Part shown: positions 49,315-60,017 of the stretch, one piece after another
Layout: every line of letters starts with the position of its first letter
Position numbering within the stretch: position 1 is the first letter of the stretch
Assembly (NCBI GenBank): GCA_036971475.1
Contig: JBAIZL010000005.1
Location: 164,315,386-164,379,385, forward strand
Source: Prosapia bicincta
Taxonomy: Eukaryota > Arthropoda > Insecta > Hemiptera > Cercopidae
Reading direction: 5' to 3'
Length of the DNA: 64,000 nucleotides
The notes under the pieces: generated by a model
Database searches by the model: none
Seen by the model: only the letters and a program-made list of their open reading frames with translations
What the model was told of the DNA's origin: nothing
Program-made: the position numbers and the translations under genes

Positions 49315-50481
49315 TTACATATATAATTTAAATGTATCGATGATCCGAGATCTGCAATTTGGGCAGCGATTACATCTTGAGAGACAGGTTAAGCAAAAGA
49401 CATGTCCACATGGCGTGGCAACTGCGTTGCGAGGGTTCTCACAACATATATTGCATAAGCTAAACTCCGCCGGTAGTGGCTTATTCTGTAGGCAAAAATG
49501 TTAATTAGTAACAGCTGTATATGCATATACAAATCCTGTAAGAAACAATATGATTAGTAAATAGGTCCAGATATCCTGAAAGAAAAATCAATTGAAATAA
49601 TATGAAAATCTACCTACATTATTGGTACGATGGACAGCGTAGTCTCCCGCCACCACAAAATCCTGTAGGAATCTCCTCGTAATGCCCCAGACATTATACG
49701 CAAAGGTCCGACTTGTCCTGTAGTATGCTTTTGAGGCAGCCATCCGCGAATCCCTAATTACCACCTGGAGCTGCATTAAGGTGTAATCCAGCGTGTGTAT
49801 GCATTTGTGGGGTGAAGGCGGGTTCCTCGGTGGATGAGAATCCATTAGGAAATCGTGTAGGCGAAACGAAAACGAATCATCCCAACTATAGCAGGGCCTA
49901 TGATCCTCGTCTTCCTCGCTGGCCGTATCAACGCCTGGCGGCCGGGAAGGTAAATCTCTTGGAGACGAGCCCCTAGGTAGTAGTAGAGGCGAATAGGATG
50001 ACGAATAGGTTAGTGAGGAATCTGAAAGCGCAGTGTACGCCTATAAAAATGAAAAAAGAATCTAAATAAACCAACACTCGATATACTCCGTGGTCTAGGC
50101 TTCAGATAATTTGAACAAAGAAATGACGCTACCTCGTGTCCAAAATATGCTACAATTTAAAAAAATATAATAAACGCTATTGAAAGTAGACTACCACTCA
50201 TTCAATATACTGTGTGATCTAAGGCTTTACATAATTTGAAAAAGACCTGACATTAACATATAATATCTCGTATCCGAAATATATAAATTAAACCTTATTG
50301 AAAATAAACTACCACTCATTCAGTATAGTCTGTGATCTAGGCTTTACATAATTCGAAAAATGAAGTCTGAAAATATGCTATCCTATAAATAAACACCTAT
50401 TGTGTCATCTAGGCTTAACATAATTTGAAAAAAAGAGTAATTACTTACAATGCGAGTGGTTATAGGTTGTTGTGACGCCAT
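49315..50481 (-). CDS. RING-finger protein 1, three exons
   Basis: Exons 50481-50449, 50040-49618 and 49485-49315, all joined in phase 0, give 208 residues. Exon 1 encodes MASQQPITTRI and ends at GTAAGT. Exon 2 (141 codons) starts with a Ser/Tyr/Leu/Pro-rich disordered part, then an acidic patch (TASEEDEDHRP) and a helical segment (LDYTLMQLQVVIRDSR, NVWGITRRFLQDF), ending at GTAGGT. Exon 3 is a complete C-terminal RING: LCNICC, TPCGHVFCLTC, RCPNCRS, i.e. C-x2-C, C-x-H-x2-C-x2-C and C-x2-C, close to the IAP-type RING. RING domains of this kind recruit E2 and act as ubiquitin ligases; no BIR domain is present, so targets are unknown. A paralogue lies just upstream at 51986-53196. Confidence 0.75.
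49501..49575 (-). CDS. Possible alternative last exon encoding a transmembrane tail
   Basis: After a strong acceptor (TTTTTCTTTCAG) the sequence is open in the phase of exon 2 for 24 codons, reading DIWTYLLIILFLTGFVYAY and four more, then TAA at 49503-49501. Using it would replace the RING of gene 1 by a single hydrophobic helix. The RING acceptor lies 15 nt downstream. It could also be chance in the intron; no transcript evidence is available. Confidence 0.35.
   Translation of the reverse strand, partial: DIWTYLLIILFLTGFVYAYTAVTN
50065..50445. repeat. Tandem repeats filling intron 1 of RING gene 1
   Basis: Four occurrences of ATCTAGGCTTTACATAATTTG-like text near 50094, 50215, 50334 and 50405, spaced about 120, 119 and 71 bp. 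Shared CACTCATTCA.TATA text lies between them. Confidence 0.8.
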
Positions 50482-50896
50482 CTCTCGTGAATGAATGACC
50501 TGCAGATTAACGGATCACAATAGTTGATCAAAGAATAGCTCTCTTCCGCGGTTGATTGCAGAAAGTCTTCAAAACTAAATAATTTAAATAACGGGCTTAA
50601 ACAGATATCGCACCCGTTATTAGTGTCTCGAATAAATTCGAAGCAGTCCACTTCGGCGAGTATGTGTAACCGGCTTTTGTGATGTCGAAACTCTCTGCCT
50701 GGCGGAGCACCAAGTAACTCAAACACTCTCGGCAAATATTATTAGACAGACCTGTGTAGTGAAATCTAATAAATTTGACAAATGTTCTCTCGTAGGCATA
50801 CACAGTTACAGCGCCACGGTGGTTCTTCAACCATAACAATATTGAAAAATTTAAATTATTGAAATCTATAGATAAAGATTCAGATGTATCACAAGG
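50460..50896 (-). pseudogene. Frameshifted ORF upstream of RING gene 1, unknown family
   Basis: Two minus-strand frames make one coherent protein-like sequence if a single frameshift near 50735-50750 is allowed. The first (50896 to about 50740) contains LWLKNHRGAVTVYAYERTF and VKFIRFHY. The second (50735-50460) contains FELLGAPPGREFRHHKSRLH, ILAEVDCFEFIRD and CDICLSPLFKLFSFEDF. Its 3' end overlaps exon 1 of RING gene 1 in another frame. The composition looks like a once-real globular protein. I do not recognise the family with confidence. Confidence 0.4.
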
Positions 50897-51085
50897 CTAA
50901 TCAGTACATAGTCTTTAAAAGATTTTATCAACGTATGCTTTACAGATACAGGTAAGTCCAAACTGTCTATATCATTTCTGTTCTGTACGCATGCGCAGAC
51001 CTCAATAGCGCATAGATTAATCAAATATAGAGGCACTGTCAAATTTTAAAAAAAGAAACATGCTGAAACGTTTTAAAGAATAATA

Positions 51086-51382
51086 TTACTCTGTTATGGC
51101 CAAATTCACAGTTTGACCGACATGTTTGATAACAGTTAAAAATTTGCCTATAATAGAGCTCAAATCTTCCGCAGTCAACGCCGTAGCGTATCGCTTGGGA
51201 AGAAAGACAGCGCGTCTGTCATCATCATTTACCTATAAGTCTGCAAGTACGGCGTTACCATACTTTGCTTCGACAAAACGTGCATTTACAATTCTATATG
51301 CCTTGCCTATCTTTAGATCGCGTATAGGCATAGAATCTACAGAATTTAAAGGTGAAAACTTTGCCGACACTGATGATGACAT
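51086..51382 (-). pseudogene. Small ORF with one internal TAG, LPKRY-motif family
   Basis: ATG at 51382-51380, TAA at 51088-51086: 99 codons in one frame, interrupted only by TAG at codon 50 (51235-51233). The N-terminal half has IRDLKIGKAYRIVNARFVEA then KYGNAVLADL. The second half begins VNDDDRRAVFLPKRYATALT. The pattern of Y.I...R.V..KYG followed by FLPKRY recalls small uncharacterised arthropod and viral-like proteins that may adopt an OB-like fold; this is from memory and not verified. It lies between the two RING genes on the same strand. The TAG suggests a recent loss, or readthrough. Confidence 0.5.
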
Positions 51383-51719
51383 ATTTCTACTTACTGACAC
51401 ACACACTGATCACTTGAAATACAGACTATGCAAAAATACTATATTTCCACCTGTATTTAATGTATTATACATAGCTGTGGAAGAGACCATTTGAGAGGGG
51501 AGTGGACGAGTCCATGCGAGTTGGACTGATCCATAATTACGTCATAACTACGACTGTTGATTACATCACGGCGGGCGATGCCGTTTGTAGAGGTAAACAC
51601 ATAGTAGCCGTTGTGTAGCCCTACTAATGGTTAACACAAAATATCCAATGCATGGCCTGACTAGGGTTTAACAAACAGTATCCGATGAGTAGATTGACGA
51701 AGGTTTATCTTATATTATC

Positions 51720-51860
51720 CGAGAGGTAGGCCCTAGGTAAAAGCCTGCCTGAAGTAGGGCCTTAGGCAAAGTCGTGATTGAGGCCAGGTCTCAGGTAAAG
51801 CCTCTCTGGAATCAGACCTTAGGTAAAGCTACCTTAGAGTCAGCCTTAACAATAGTTACT
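51720..51860 (-). repeat. Inverted segment of the 29-bp TTACCTAAGG minisatellite
   Basis: Three to four copies of CCTTAGGTAAAGC-type text in the orientation opposite to the larger arrays at 54.5 and 57.8-58.9 kb. Confidence 0.7.
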
Positions 51861-51947
51861 CTAAAGCAGATATCAATGCCCGCCTTATCATAATAGTTAC
51901 TTAAGGTGTAAAATAACAACACTAAACTCTGGATATACAGGTAAGAC

Positions 51948-51953
51948 TTTATT
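51948..51953 (-). terminator. Polyadenylation signal of RING gene 2
   Basis: AATAAA on the minus strand about 33 nt after the stop at 51988-51986. Confidence 0.65.
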
Positions 51954-51985
51954 AACGAATATTTAAACTATGATATTTTGAACAA

Positions 51986-53196
51986 TTACTCCAGGTTCAG
52001 AAATATCCGGTAGCGTCTGTCTACGCGTTTCCTACATATGGGGCACATATGCACCTTTTCAGCACACTCGTTGCAATAAACGAGACCAAAGGGTATGATG
52101 ACAGTGCGTGGTGGTCTTCCCAAGCAGACAGAGCAATCCGCTATACGATATCCGCCTCCTTCAATCTGCTCTCCTGAACTTCTCTGTTTCAACATACGTA
52201 CAAAGTGGATAATTTATATTATTCTACACGAATAGTATAAATATAGGTATGGCTACAAAATGTAACACTTACGACCGTGTATGGAGGGTCTCGCTCGACC
52301 AATACTGCCTTCGCTTCAGCGACAGCCACTCTTCTTCGGCCTTCTTCAAGTAGCTTGTCCAGATCGCTAATCATAATCCTCCATACGCCGACTGCGTAGA
52401 AATTATCCTCACATGTGTCTTTACGTAACGCCGCTTCTAGGTCCGATACAAGTCGTTTTAGTTTATGTAGTGCATCAGCTGCACGTGCATACTCCACAAC
52501 AGTCTAGAAAGGATTAAATAGAAATTAAAAAATCTTGTATAACCCTTTACTACTACTATTATCACCGTTCAATAAAACCTACCGCATATTGATGAGGATA
52601 TCGTATCCTGCGTCCTAAACAAAGTAAACAGTCAATACGGGCGTGCTCGACTCCTTGTATGTGCTTCAGTTCCTCCTCTAATACACTTGACTGAAAAACT
52701 CGATCTCCGACCCTAATTATAGCGTGATTTATTGGTCCAGCCTATGAAATACAATTTATTAGTAATGAAAAATACAAAGATAACAGTAATAACGCTTTAG
52801 GAATACAATAATCACCAGTGTTGGATGGTTGGTAGACTCAGGTCCTTTGGCTGGATCGTTTGTCCCCTGAAAGAAACATATCCTTATTAGATATGAAAAT
52901 GAGCCTCTGATAATAATCTAAATTGTTTATAATTACCTGTGATGTAGTACCAGAGGTCTCCCGACTTGGTTCGGCTTCCATCGAATGGCGGCTATAATAC
53001 GGTGTCCTTCGTAATGTCGAGGGGCTACGTCTGCTACCTAAATCATCCCAAATACCCGTTACATCATGGCCTGAATCGTCGATGTTTGTTGGCTGGAAAA
53101 CCAATGGAAAAATTGGAATAACGAAAAATAGAAACTTTTTAGAAAATGAACACACTATTTCATACTCACCTCTGACTGAATACTTCTATCGGTCAT
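51986..53196 (-). CDS. RING-like protein 2, six exons, degenerate RING
   Basis: Exons 53196-53170, 53092-52937, 52866-52816, 52741-52583, 52503-52273 and 52183-51986, all phase 0, with gt..ag at every junction; total 273 residues. It starts MTDRSIQSE. Exon 2 is disordered (PTNIDDSGHD, SPSTLRRTPYYSRH). Exon 4 has an isolated C-x2-C (DCLLCLGRR). Exon 5 is a long helical, coiled-coil-like segment (ADALHKLKRLVSDLEAALRK, VAVAEAKAVLVERD). Exon 6 is a C-terminal RING-like domain: ADCSVC, then PFGLVYCNEC, then MCPICRKRV. Compared with RING gene 1 (TPCGHVFC), the third Cys is Phe and the His is Leu, so one zinc site lacks two ligands and ligase activity is doubtful. Layout and a shared VW.I motif in the helical part suggest paralogy with gene 1. 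Confidence 0.75.
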
Positions 53197-53233
53197 CGTT
53201 AATCTTAACACACCTATTTGCAAAAGCGTTGAA

Positions 53234-53274
53234 GACTGATGATGCTCTCTGTATGAAATTACCGGCATATATAC
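53234..53274 (-). promoter_or_regulatory. Core promoter of RING gene 2
   Basis: On the minus strand GGTATATATG (TATA box, 53273-53267) is followed about 31-36 nt later by TCAGTC (53239-53234), which fits the arthropod initiator TCAKTY. The ATG is about 40 nt further down. Confidence 0.55.
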
Positions 53275-53839
53275 CTACTTCACCCCTCCCTGCTATGACG
53301 TATTTGCTCATCACAAGCCGAAAAACGGTGCCAAAAGTATATAATTACCTCTATGACCGACGGTAATAGAGTATACTGATACCATTAAATATGCTAGATG
53401 CCAGGATGACCCTATACTGTACCAGAGTATATTGGAAGTGCTAGCTTAGACATGCTAGAGACCGTGATAAGCTTCCTCTTTATCATAGTATGCCCTGTAG
53501 ATGGGTAGATGCGATAATATTGTTTGAAATGAGAACCACATGAATAACGTCTGATCATGGTCATAGGCACAGGTATGTAACTGGCCTAGGTCTTCCCTGT
53601 ATATCCTTGACCTTGAATTAACTTCTAGGAAAGAGATGATACTCCATCTAGCGGTAAAAGATGAGTTTTATTGAAAATTTGTTGTAGTGAGAAACTCATG
53701 ACTAACGTCAGAGCATGATCATAGGCACAAGTATGTAAATGCCCTAAGCACTGCACAGTGATTGCCCTGTAGATCACCTAATGTTAAAATAAGTATAGGC
53801 TGCCCACCTATACAGCTAACAATACTCATAAAACAGTTA

Positions 53840-54500
53840 ATCCTATACAGGTCGTAACGCATACATATGACTTTTCATGAACTTTACATGCATACTGGCT
53901 TAACACAGTATGTAGGCCTATGTAGGGCATGACTTGCATATGTCTTAACACAGGATATATGTAGATGTACAACACAGTATGTGTTGCTATGTAGCCTTAA
54001 GTGCATATTGGCTTAATACAGGCGGAATGTAGGTTAACATCCATACTTTCTTAACACAGTATGTAGGCCTATGTAGGGTATAGTGCATATTGACTTATTT
54101 CGGGAGGAATGTAGCTTTACATTCATCCTGGCTTAACTCAGTATGTAGGCCTGTGTAGGGTAAAGTGCATATCGGCTTAACACGCTATGTAGGGTAACAT
54201 GCATATTGTCATATTTCAGGAAGAATGTAAGTTTACATTCATCCTGGCTTAACTCAGTATGTAGGTCTATGTACCGTATCATGAATATAGGCTTAATACA
54301 TGATGTGTGTAGATTTACAGGTATATTGACTTAACACAATATGTAGAACTATGTAGGTTAATATCCATATATACTTAATACAGGATGTATGTATGGTTTG
54401 CATGCATATTAGCTTAACACAGTCTGGAGGCTAATGTAGGGTAACGTGCATATTAGCTTAATACATAATGACTTAATTCAGAATGTATACTATTGAAATT
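53840..54500. repeat. Minisatellite, GGCTTAACACAGTATGTAGG type
   Basis: Degenerate units of roughly 45-65 bp alternating GGCTTAACACAG, TATGTAGGCCTATGTAGGGT and GTGCATATTG. Confidence 0.8.
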
Positions 54501-54509
54501 GGGGATGCA

Positions 54510-54840
54510 ATGATAGCTAACCAGTCCAAGCTGGTTTTACCTATGGTTTGAGTCAGGGTTGTTTTACCTAAGACCTTACTCAGGGTGACTTTACCTAGGA
54601 CCTGACTCCTGGCTGGCTTTACTTATGGCCTGGCCTCGGGATGGCTTTACCTAAGGGCTGACCCTAAGGTAGCTTTACCTAAGGCCTGACTTCGGGATGG
54701 TTTTACCTAAGGCCTTTCTTCAGAGTAGCTTTACCTAAGGCCCTACTCCAAGATAGCTTTACCTACGACTTGACTCCAAGATGACTTTATCTATGGTCTG
54801 AGTCCGAGGTAGCTTTACCTAAGAATTGATTGAGGTGTTT
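54510..54840. repeat. Minisatellite, ~29-bp TTTACCTAAGGCCTGACTCC type
   Basis: About eleven imperfect units. Related arrays recur at 57800-58250 and 58620-58910, and in inverse orientation at 51720-51860. Confidence 0.85.
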
Positions 54841-55204
54841 GTCTTAGTCCACGGGTCGAGAGGGTGTAATTGACACAACATACCTGGAATAGAAGACAAT
54901 ATGTGTAAAGGCCTTGGCCAGAGGATAACAGTTTCTAAATAGATATTTTGGTAAGCGTTGGTAGCTATAATTATGTCTAGGGCCTAAGGCTTTTGCCAGT
55001 GCCTTCGCTAACCATAACCCTTTTGAACCAGGTGTAAGTTTGTTGGTTGATTAGCGTAAGTTTTTCAACGTTGATTAGCTGAAACGTTGATCTGGCCTTC
55101 ACCAGCCGTACCCTAATTGAACTTGGTGTCAATGTTGTTCGTTTGAACTTCGTGTATGTTGGTCGGTTAAACGACGCGTAAGACAGTTGTTTAGTTGAAA
55201 CGTT

Positions 55205-55375
55205 GGTCATTTTATCTAGCTCTGTTGTTAGGCTATGTATCGGTTGTCAGGGTATGTATTTGATTCAGGGTTAGGTATCTATTGTCTAGCTATGTAGCCT
55301 ATGGTCAGGCTAGGTATCGGTTGTCTACCTATGTAGGCTATGGTCAGGCTAGGTATCTGTTGTCAGGGTGTGGGT
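55205..55375. repeat. Minisatellite, GTATCGGTTGTC type
   Basis: Units of about 20-40 bp repeating GTTGTCAGGGTATGTAT and CTATGGTCAGGCTAGGTATC. Confidence 0.7.
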
Positions 55376-55379
55376 GACA

Positions 55380-56720
55380 CTTAGGCTTACTCTTGCATTA
55401 CCATAGATCCATGTCTATGGGTAACCTGCTTAGCATAGTATGTGGGTTTACATACATAACACAGAATGTAGGGTAACTATATGTATTACCCAAGCCATGC
55501 ATTGGATATTATATGTTAACCTGTATTCAGGCCTCTCATCGGATACTATGTGATAACGCATATTCAATCTATGCCTCGGATACTATGTGTTACCCCTAGT
55601 CAGGCTTTGCATCGGCTACTATGTGTTAACCAATAGCCTAGCAATGTATCAGATACTATGTGATAACCATTAGCCAAACTATGTAATGAATATTATGTGT
55701 TAGTTGGTAATCAGCCTACTCAACGGATACTTTGTGATAACCCATAGTCAAGCTATGCTTTGGATACTGTTTGTTAAACCATACTCAAGCTATGTATTGG
55801 ATATTTTGTGTTAACTTGTAGTAAAGCTACACAACGGCTACTATGTGTTAACCATTAGCCTAACTATGCAATGGATACTATGTGTTAGTTTGTATTCACC
55901 TTCTCATCGGATACTATGTGATAACCATAATCAAGCTATGCGTTGGATGCTATTTGTTAAAACATACTCAAGCTATGCTTCGGATATTTTGTGTTAACCA
56001 CTAGTCAAGCTAACTATTAGTTAACCACTAGCCTAGCTATGAATCGGATAATATATGTTGGTCATTAGCCAGCCTATGCAATGGATGTGTTAACCACTAG
56101 TCAAGCTACACATCGGATAATATGTGATAACCCATAGTCAAGCTATGCATTGGATACTATTTGTTAAAACATACTCAAGCTATGCATCGGATATTTTGTG
56201 TTAACCACTAGTCAAGCTATGCAATGAATATTTTGTGTTAACCCATAGTCAAGCTATGCATTGGATGCTATTTGTTAAAACGTACTCAAGCTATGCATCG
56301 GATATTTTGTGTTAACCACTAGTCAAGCTAACTATTAGTTAACCACTAGCCTAGCTATGAATCGGATAATATATGTTGGTCGTTAGCCAGCCTATGCAAT
56401 GGATGTGTTAACCATTAGTCAGGCTACACATCGGATAATATGTGATAATCCATAGTCTGGCTCAGCATCGGCTACTATGTGCTAACCATTAGCGAGGCTA
56501 TGCACCGGATATTATGTGTTGGGGCATACTCAAGCTACTTATCGGTTACTATATGTTAAACCATCGTCAGACTATGCATTGGATATTATGTGTTAATGGT
56601 TAGCCAAGCTATGTATCAGGTATTATGTGGGCAACTTGTAGGATAGTGTGTGATAGCCATTAGCTAAACTATGCATTGGATATAATGTGTTATAATTTGT
56701 AGGCCCTTGTCGGCTTAGCA
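55380..56720. repeat. Minisatellite, ~40-bp AAGCTATGCATCGGATACTA type
   Basis: More than thirty imperfect units with AGCTATGCAT.GGATA, CTATGTGTTAACCA and TAGTCA. A ~290-bp block (about 55920-56100 onward) recurs near 56240-56440, showing higher-order duplication. Confidence 0.9.
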
Positions 56721-57240
56721 TAATATGTGTGCAGGCTTACACACATGTTTGTTTAACGCAGTATGTAGGCCTAACATAGTATATACGTCTATTTATGATA
56801 GCATGCATGATGGCTTACCATAGTATTTATTTGGTTTATACGCATAATTATTTAACACACTATATAGGGCAATCACGTATGCAGGCTTAACATAGTATAT
56901 AAGCCTATGTAAGATAGCATCCATGTTGGCTTAGCATAGTATTTATGTAGGTTTACACGCATATCTGTTTAGCACAGTATGTAGGCTTAGCATATTATTT
57001 ATGTAGGTTTACACGCATATTTGTTTAACACACTATATAAACTATCATTCATCCAGGCTTAACATATTATATAGGCCTATGTGGGTAACGGGGATATTGG
57101 CCTAATACAGGATGTTTATAGGTTAACCTGCATATTGGTTTAACAGCGTATATATGGCTATTTAGAGTATATTGCATGCTGGTTTAACATAGTATATATG
57201 CCTGAATGTTGGCTTATCACTGCATGTATATAGGTTGCGT
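56720..57240. repeat. Minisatellite, TTAACATAGTATATAGGCCT type
   Basis: Degenerate units carrying GGCTTAACATAGTAT and GTAGGTTTACACGCATAT. Remnants extend to about 57560. Confidence 0.8.
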
Positions 57241-57799
57241 AACTTTTTTTTAATTATATTGTAATATTTGTTGACCTTCATCTACGTGATAGGTTATGCA
57301 TTGGTAGCTAGCCGCCTTTACACAGCTATGGTGGTATGCATTGTTAGCTATACCATACCTGAGGTTCTACCTGATAGACGAGGTGTAAATGTGTGTTAGG
57401 CTCAGATCATAGAGGTTTTGGCCAGTGGTTTACCGACATAGCAGATCCTTGTAGGGATTCATGTATGTCGGCTTAGCATAGTATGTATGAAGGCTTACAT
57501 GCACGTTGGTTTAACACGGTATATGGGCTATCATGCATGTTGGTTTAACAGGGTACATAACCCTGCAAGCCTTACAGCGACCGTATGCGTTGTGTTACGT
57601 AGGCCTACCGAACCCCTGCAATGTGATAGGTCGATTCCCGCACAGTCTATTTGAATTTACCGTATTTATTGGTGGATTGAAATGAGTGTAAATTGGTCGG
57701 TTAAACTTAGCGTAAGACAGTGGTTCACTGTTGTTTAGTCGAAACCTTGGTCATTTGATCTAACCTATCATTTTTGGTGCTTTCATATATTATTAAAAA

Positions 57800-58910
57800 C
57801 TACCCCTGACTTTAAGCCTTGCTCTAGCGTGAATTTACCTAAGGCCTTTCTCCAGGGTGCCTTTACTTAAAGCCTGAATCTAGTGCGAATTTACCGCAGG
57901 CCTTTCTGCAATATGGCTCTAACTAAGTGCTGGCTTAGGGATGGCTTTACCTAAGTCCATACTCCATGGAGGCTATACCTAAGGCCTAGCTCCTGGGTGA
58001 CTCCAGTATGATTTACCTATGACCCTATTCCAAGGTAGCTTTACCTAAGAATTGGTGGAGGTATTTGTCTTGGTCGAGAGGCTGTAATTGATATAGCAAC
58101 CATCCTGGCCCGGCTCTTGGGTAGCTTTACTTAAAGTCTACCTCCAAAGAGGCTTTACCTAAGACCAGGATCCAAGGTAGCTTTACCTTAGGCCTTTTCT
58201 CCAGGTGGCTTTACTTAAGGGCCGGCTTTGGGTTGGCTAAATCCACGCTGCAGGGATGCTATACCTGAGGTTTGGGTGGGTCTACCTCCAAGATAGTGTG
58301 TTATCTCTGCAGGTTTGCACATGTCTAACACACGGTCACCGGTAATGTAGCCTGCGTGTATTCCCTCACACGATAAGGCTTTGTTGCATTGTTTATTATT
58401 TAAGTAGCATAGACAAATTTTGAGTTTGGCAATCATATCCCGTGCTCCTGGGTGACTTTTACCTAGGACCCCAATCATTTTTTGGTAATCTGAACACCAC
58501 TCCAGGTGAACCCTCCCTCCACAGCTTGCCAAAATGGACTTTAAACATAGCCCATACGGTTGTTTAGTCATTCGATCTAACCGATCAGTTTTTGGCAATT
58601 TCATATATTATTAAAAACAACCCCCCACCTAAAGCCTTACTCTAGTGTGAATTTACCTAAGGCCTTTCTCGAGCACGGCTTTACTTAAGGGTCGGCCTCG
58701 AGAAGGCTTTACCTGAGGCCAGGCTCCTTATAGACTATACCTACGTCCTGGGTGGCTTTACCTCTAGCATGACTCCCGTTTGTCTTTACCGAAGGTCTGA
58801 CACCTGGGTGGCTTTACCTAAGGTCTGCCTCAGTGGTAGCTTTACCTAAGGCCCGGCCCCTAGGTGACGTTTACCTCGAGCACGACTCCAGGGTGACTAG
58901 GACCCCGATC
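57800..58910. repeat. Two further blocks of the 29-bp TTACCTAAGG minisatellite
   Basis: 57800-58250 and 58620-58910, split by the inner part of the right inverted repeat (58290-58450). The minus-strand frame 58604-58215 reads through these repeats and is not a gene. Confidence 0.8.
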
Positions 58911-59400
58911 ATTTTTGGCAATCTGAAAACAACCCCTTGGTGATCCCACCCCCGCAACAGTCCATACTGAATTCTAAAAATATCCCGTACGGTCATTTGG
59001 TCCGACCGATCGATTTTTAGCAATTTCATATATTTTTAAAACTACCCCTAGGTGAAACCACCCCAACCGTAGCGATAATATACTCTATACTTACCCTATC
59101 AGTCAAGACACATTATTCAAAATTTTTTCGAAAACTAACCCCCACCCCCAAATCTACCCCCGTAGCTACCCCCGGGGAAGGTCCTGAACGTAGCTGAAAG
59201 CACCCACACACCTAGGGGTGGGTTAGGTTAGATGCAATTTGGCTGGCTTAGGTTAGTGGGTTAGAATATATTTCTTTCCAAAACTACCCCTTACCCCTCT
59301 AAACGTGTCAAACCCACCCCCCAGAGTCTACGATCAAGGCCGCAACGACCTCCACCATCATCCAAAACCACCCCTATACTCACCGGTGACGTACAGGGCC
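58290..59400. repeat. Right inverted repeat of the RING-gene block
   Basis: Inverted partner of 48240-48870. The two matching segments are separated by ~670 bp here (minisatellite and GC-rich spacer) against ~90 bp on the left. Confidence 0.85.
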
Positions 59401-59576
59401 AGTTAGGGGTAGTTGTGCCCAAGTGTACTCATATCTACTTAAGCGTGTGTGTGGCTGTAACAGAACAAAGTTTCTGACGAACTATGTATTCCACGTTCGT
59501 CGGAAATTTTGATAGAACGCCGTTAGAACGTTCCAATATCTATGTCCAGAGAACACTATGTCCTGTTCGTCATTGT

Positions 59577-60009
59577 CTGTGACGTAGCCAGGAGTGGGCA
59601 AAGGAATTTTACGCCCCCCCAAACCAATCGAATTCAGCAGAAATATAATAACCTATAAAACAAATTTATTCTACTCCACCAATACCAGGAAGAAAAACTA
59701 ATATCGACTATTATTTTTGTAAAGGGACATTAAGAACCACGGTTTTGCGCAGGCCTGAGAGCAAAGCTAACATCTGTGTGAGAACACATTGTATTCATAG
59801 ATGGCCGTTTATAGTGCTCATACACAAAATGTATTTTATAGTCTAGTATGTTTTATCAAAACATCTTCCCGAAGACTCAACAATTGTGTAATTTTAAGTC
59901 CAAAAATAGCATAAAATAGGATTAATAGAGATGAAAATGATTTCACCATTCTGAACCACCGGTCGTCCATTCCCTCTTCCCCCAGTACATCGTCCTGGCT
60001 TCGCCCCTG
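59577..60009. mobile_element. hAT-like MITE, 433 bp
   Basis: Terminal inverted repeats CTGTGACGTAGCCAGGA (left) and, inverted, CAGGGGCGAAGCCAGGA (right) match at most positions. They are flanked by 8-bp GTCATTGT and GTTGTTGT, a decayed 8-bp duplication as made by hAT elements. Internal sequence has no transposase; the short minus-strand frame at its right end is not credible. Confidence 0.6.
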
Positions 60010-60017
60010 GTTGTTGT

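Noticed and set aside
51126..51494. 122-codon plus-strand frame
   Set aside because: It is the antisense shadow of the better supported minus-strand ORF at 51086-51382.
54977..55210. 77-codon minus-strand frame
   Set aside because: Arises from GTTGATTAGC-type short repeats between minisatellites.
58215..58604. 129-codon minus-strand frame with CEGIHAGYITGDRV
   Set aside because: Its core is the inverted copy of the repeat at 48.7-48.85 kb and the rest is minisatellite; no start or domain context.
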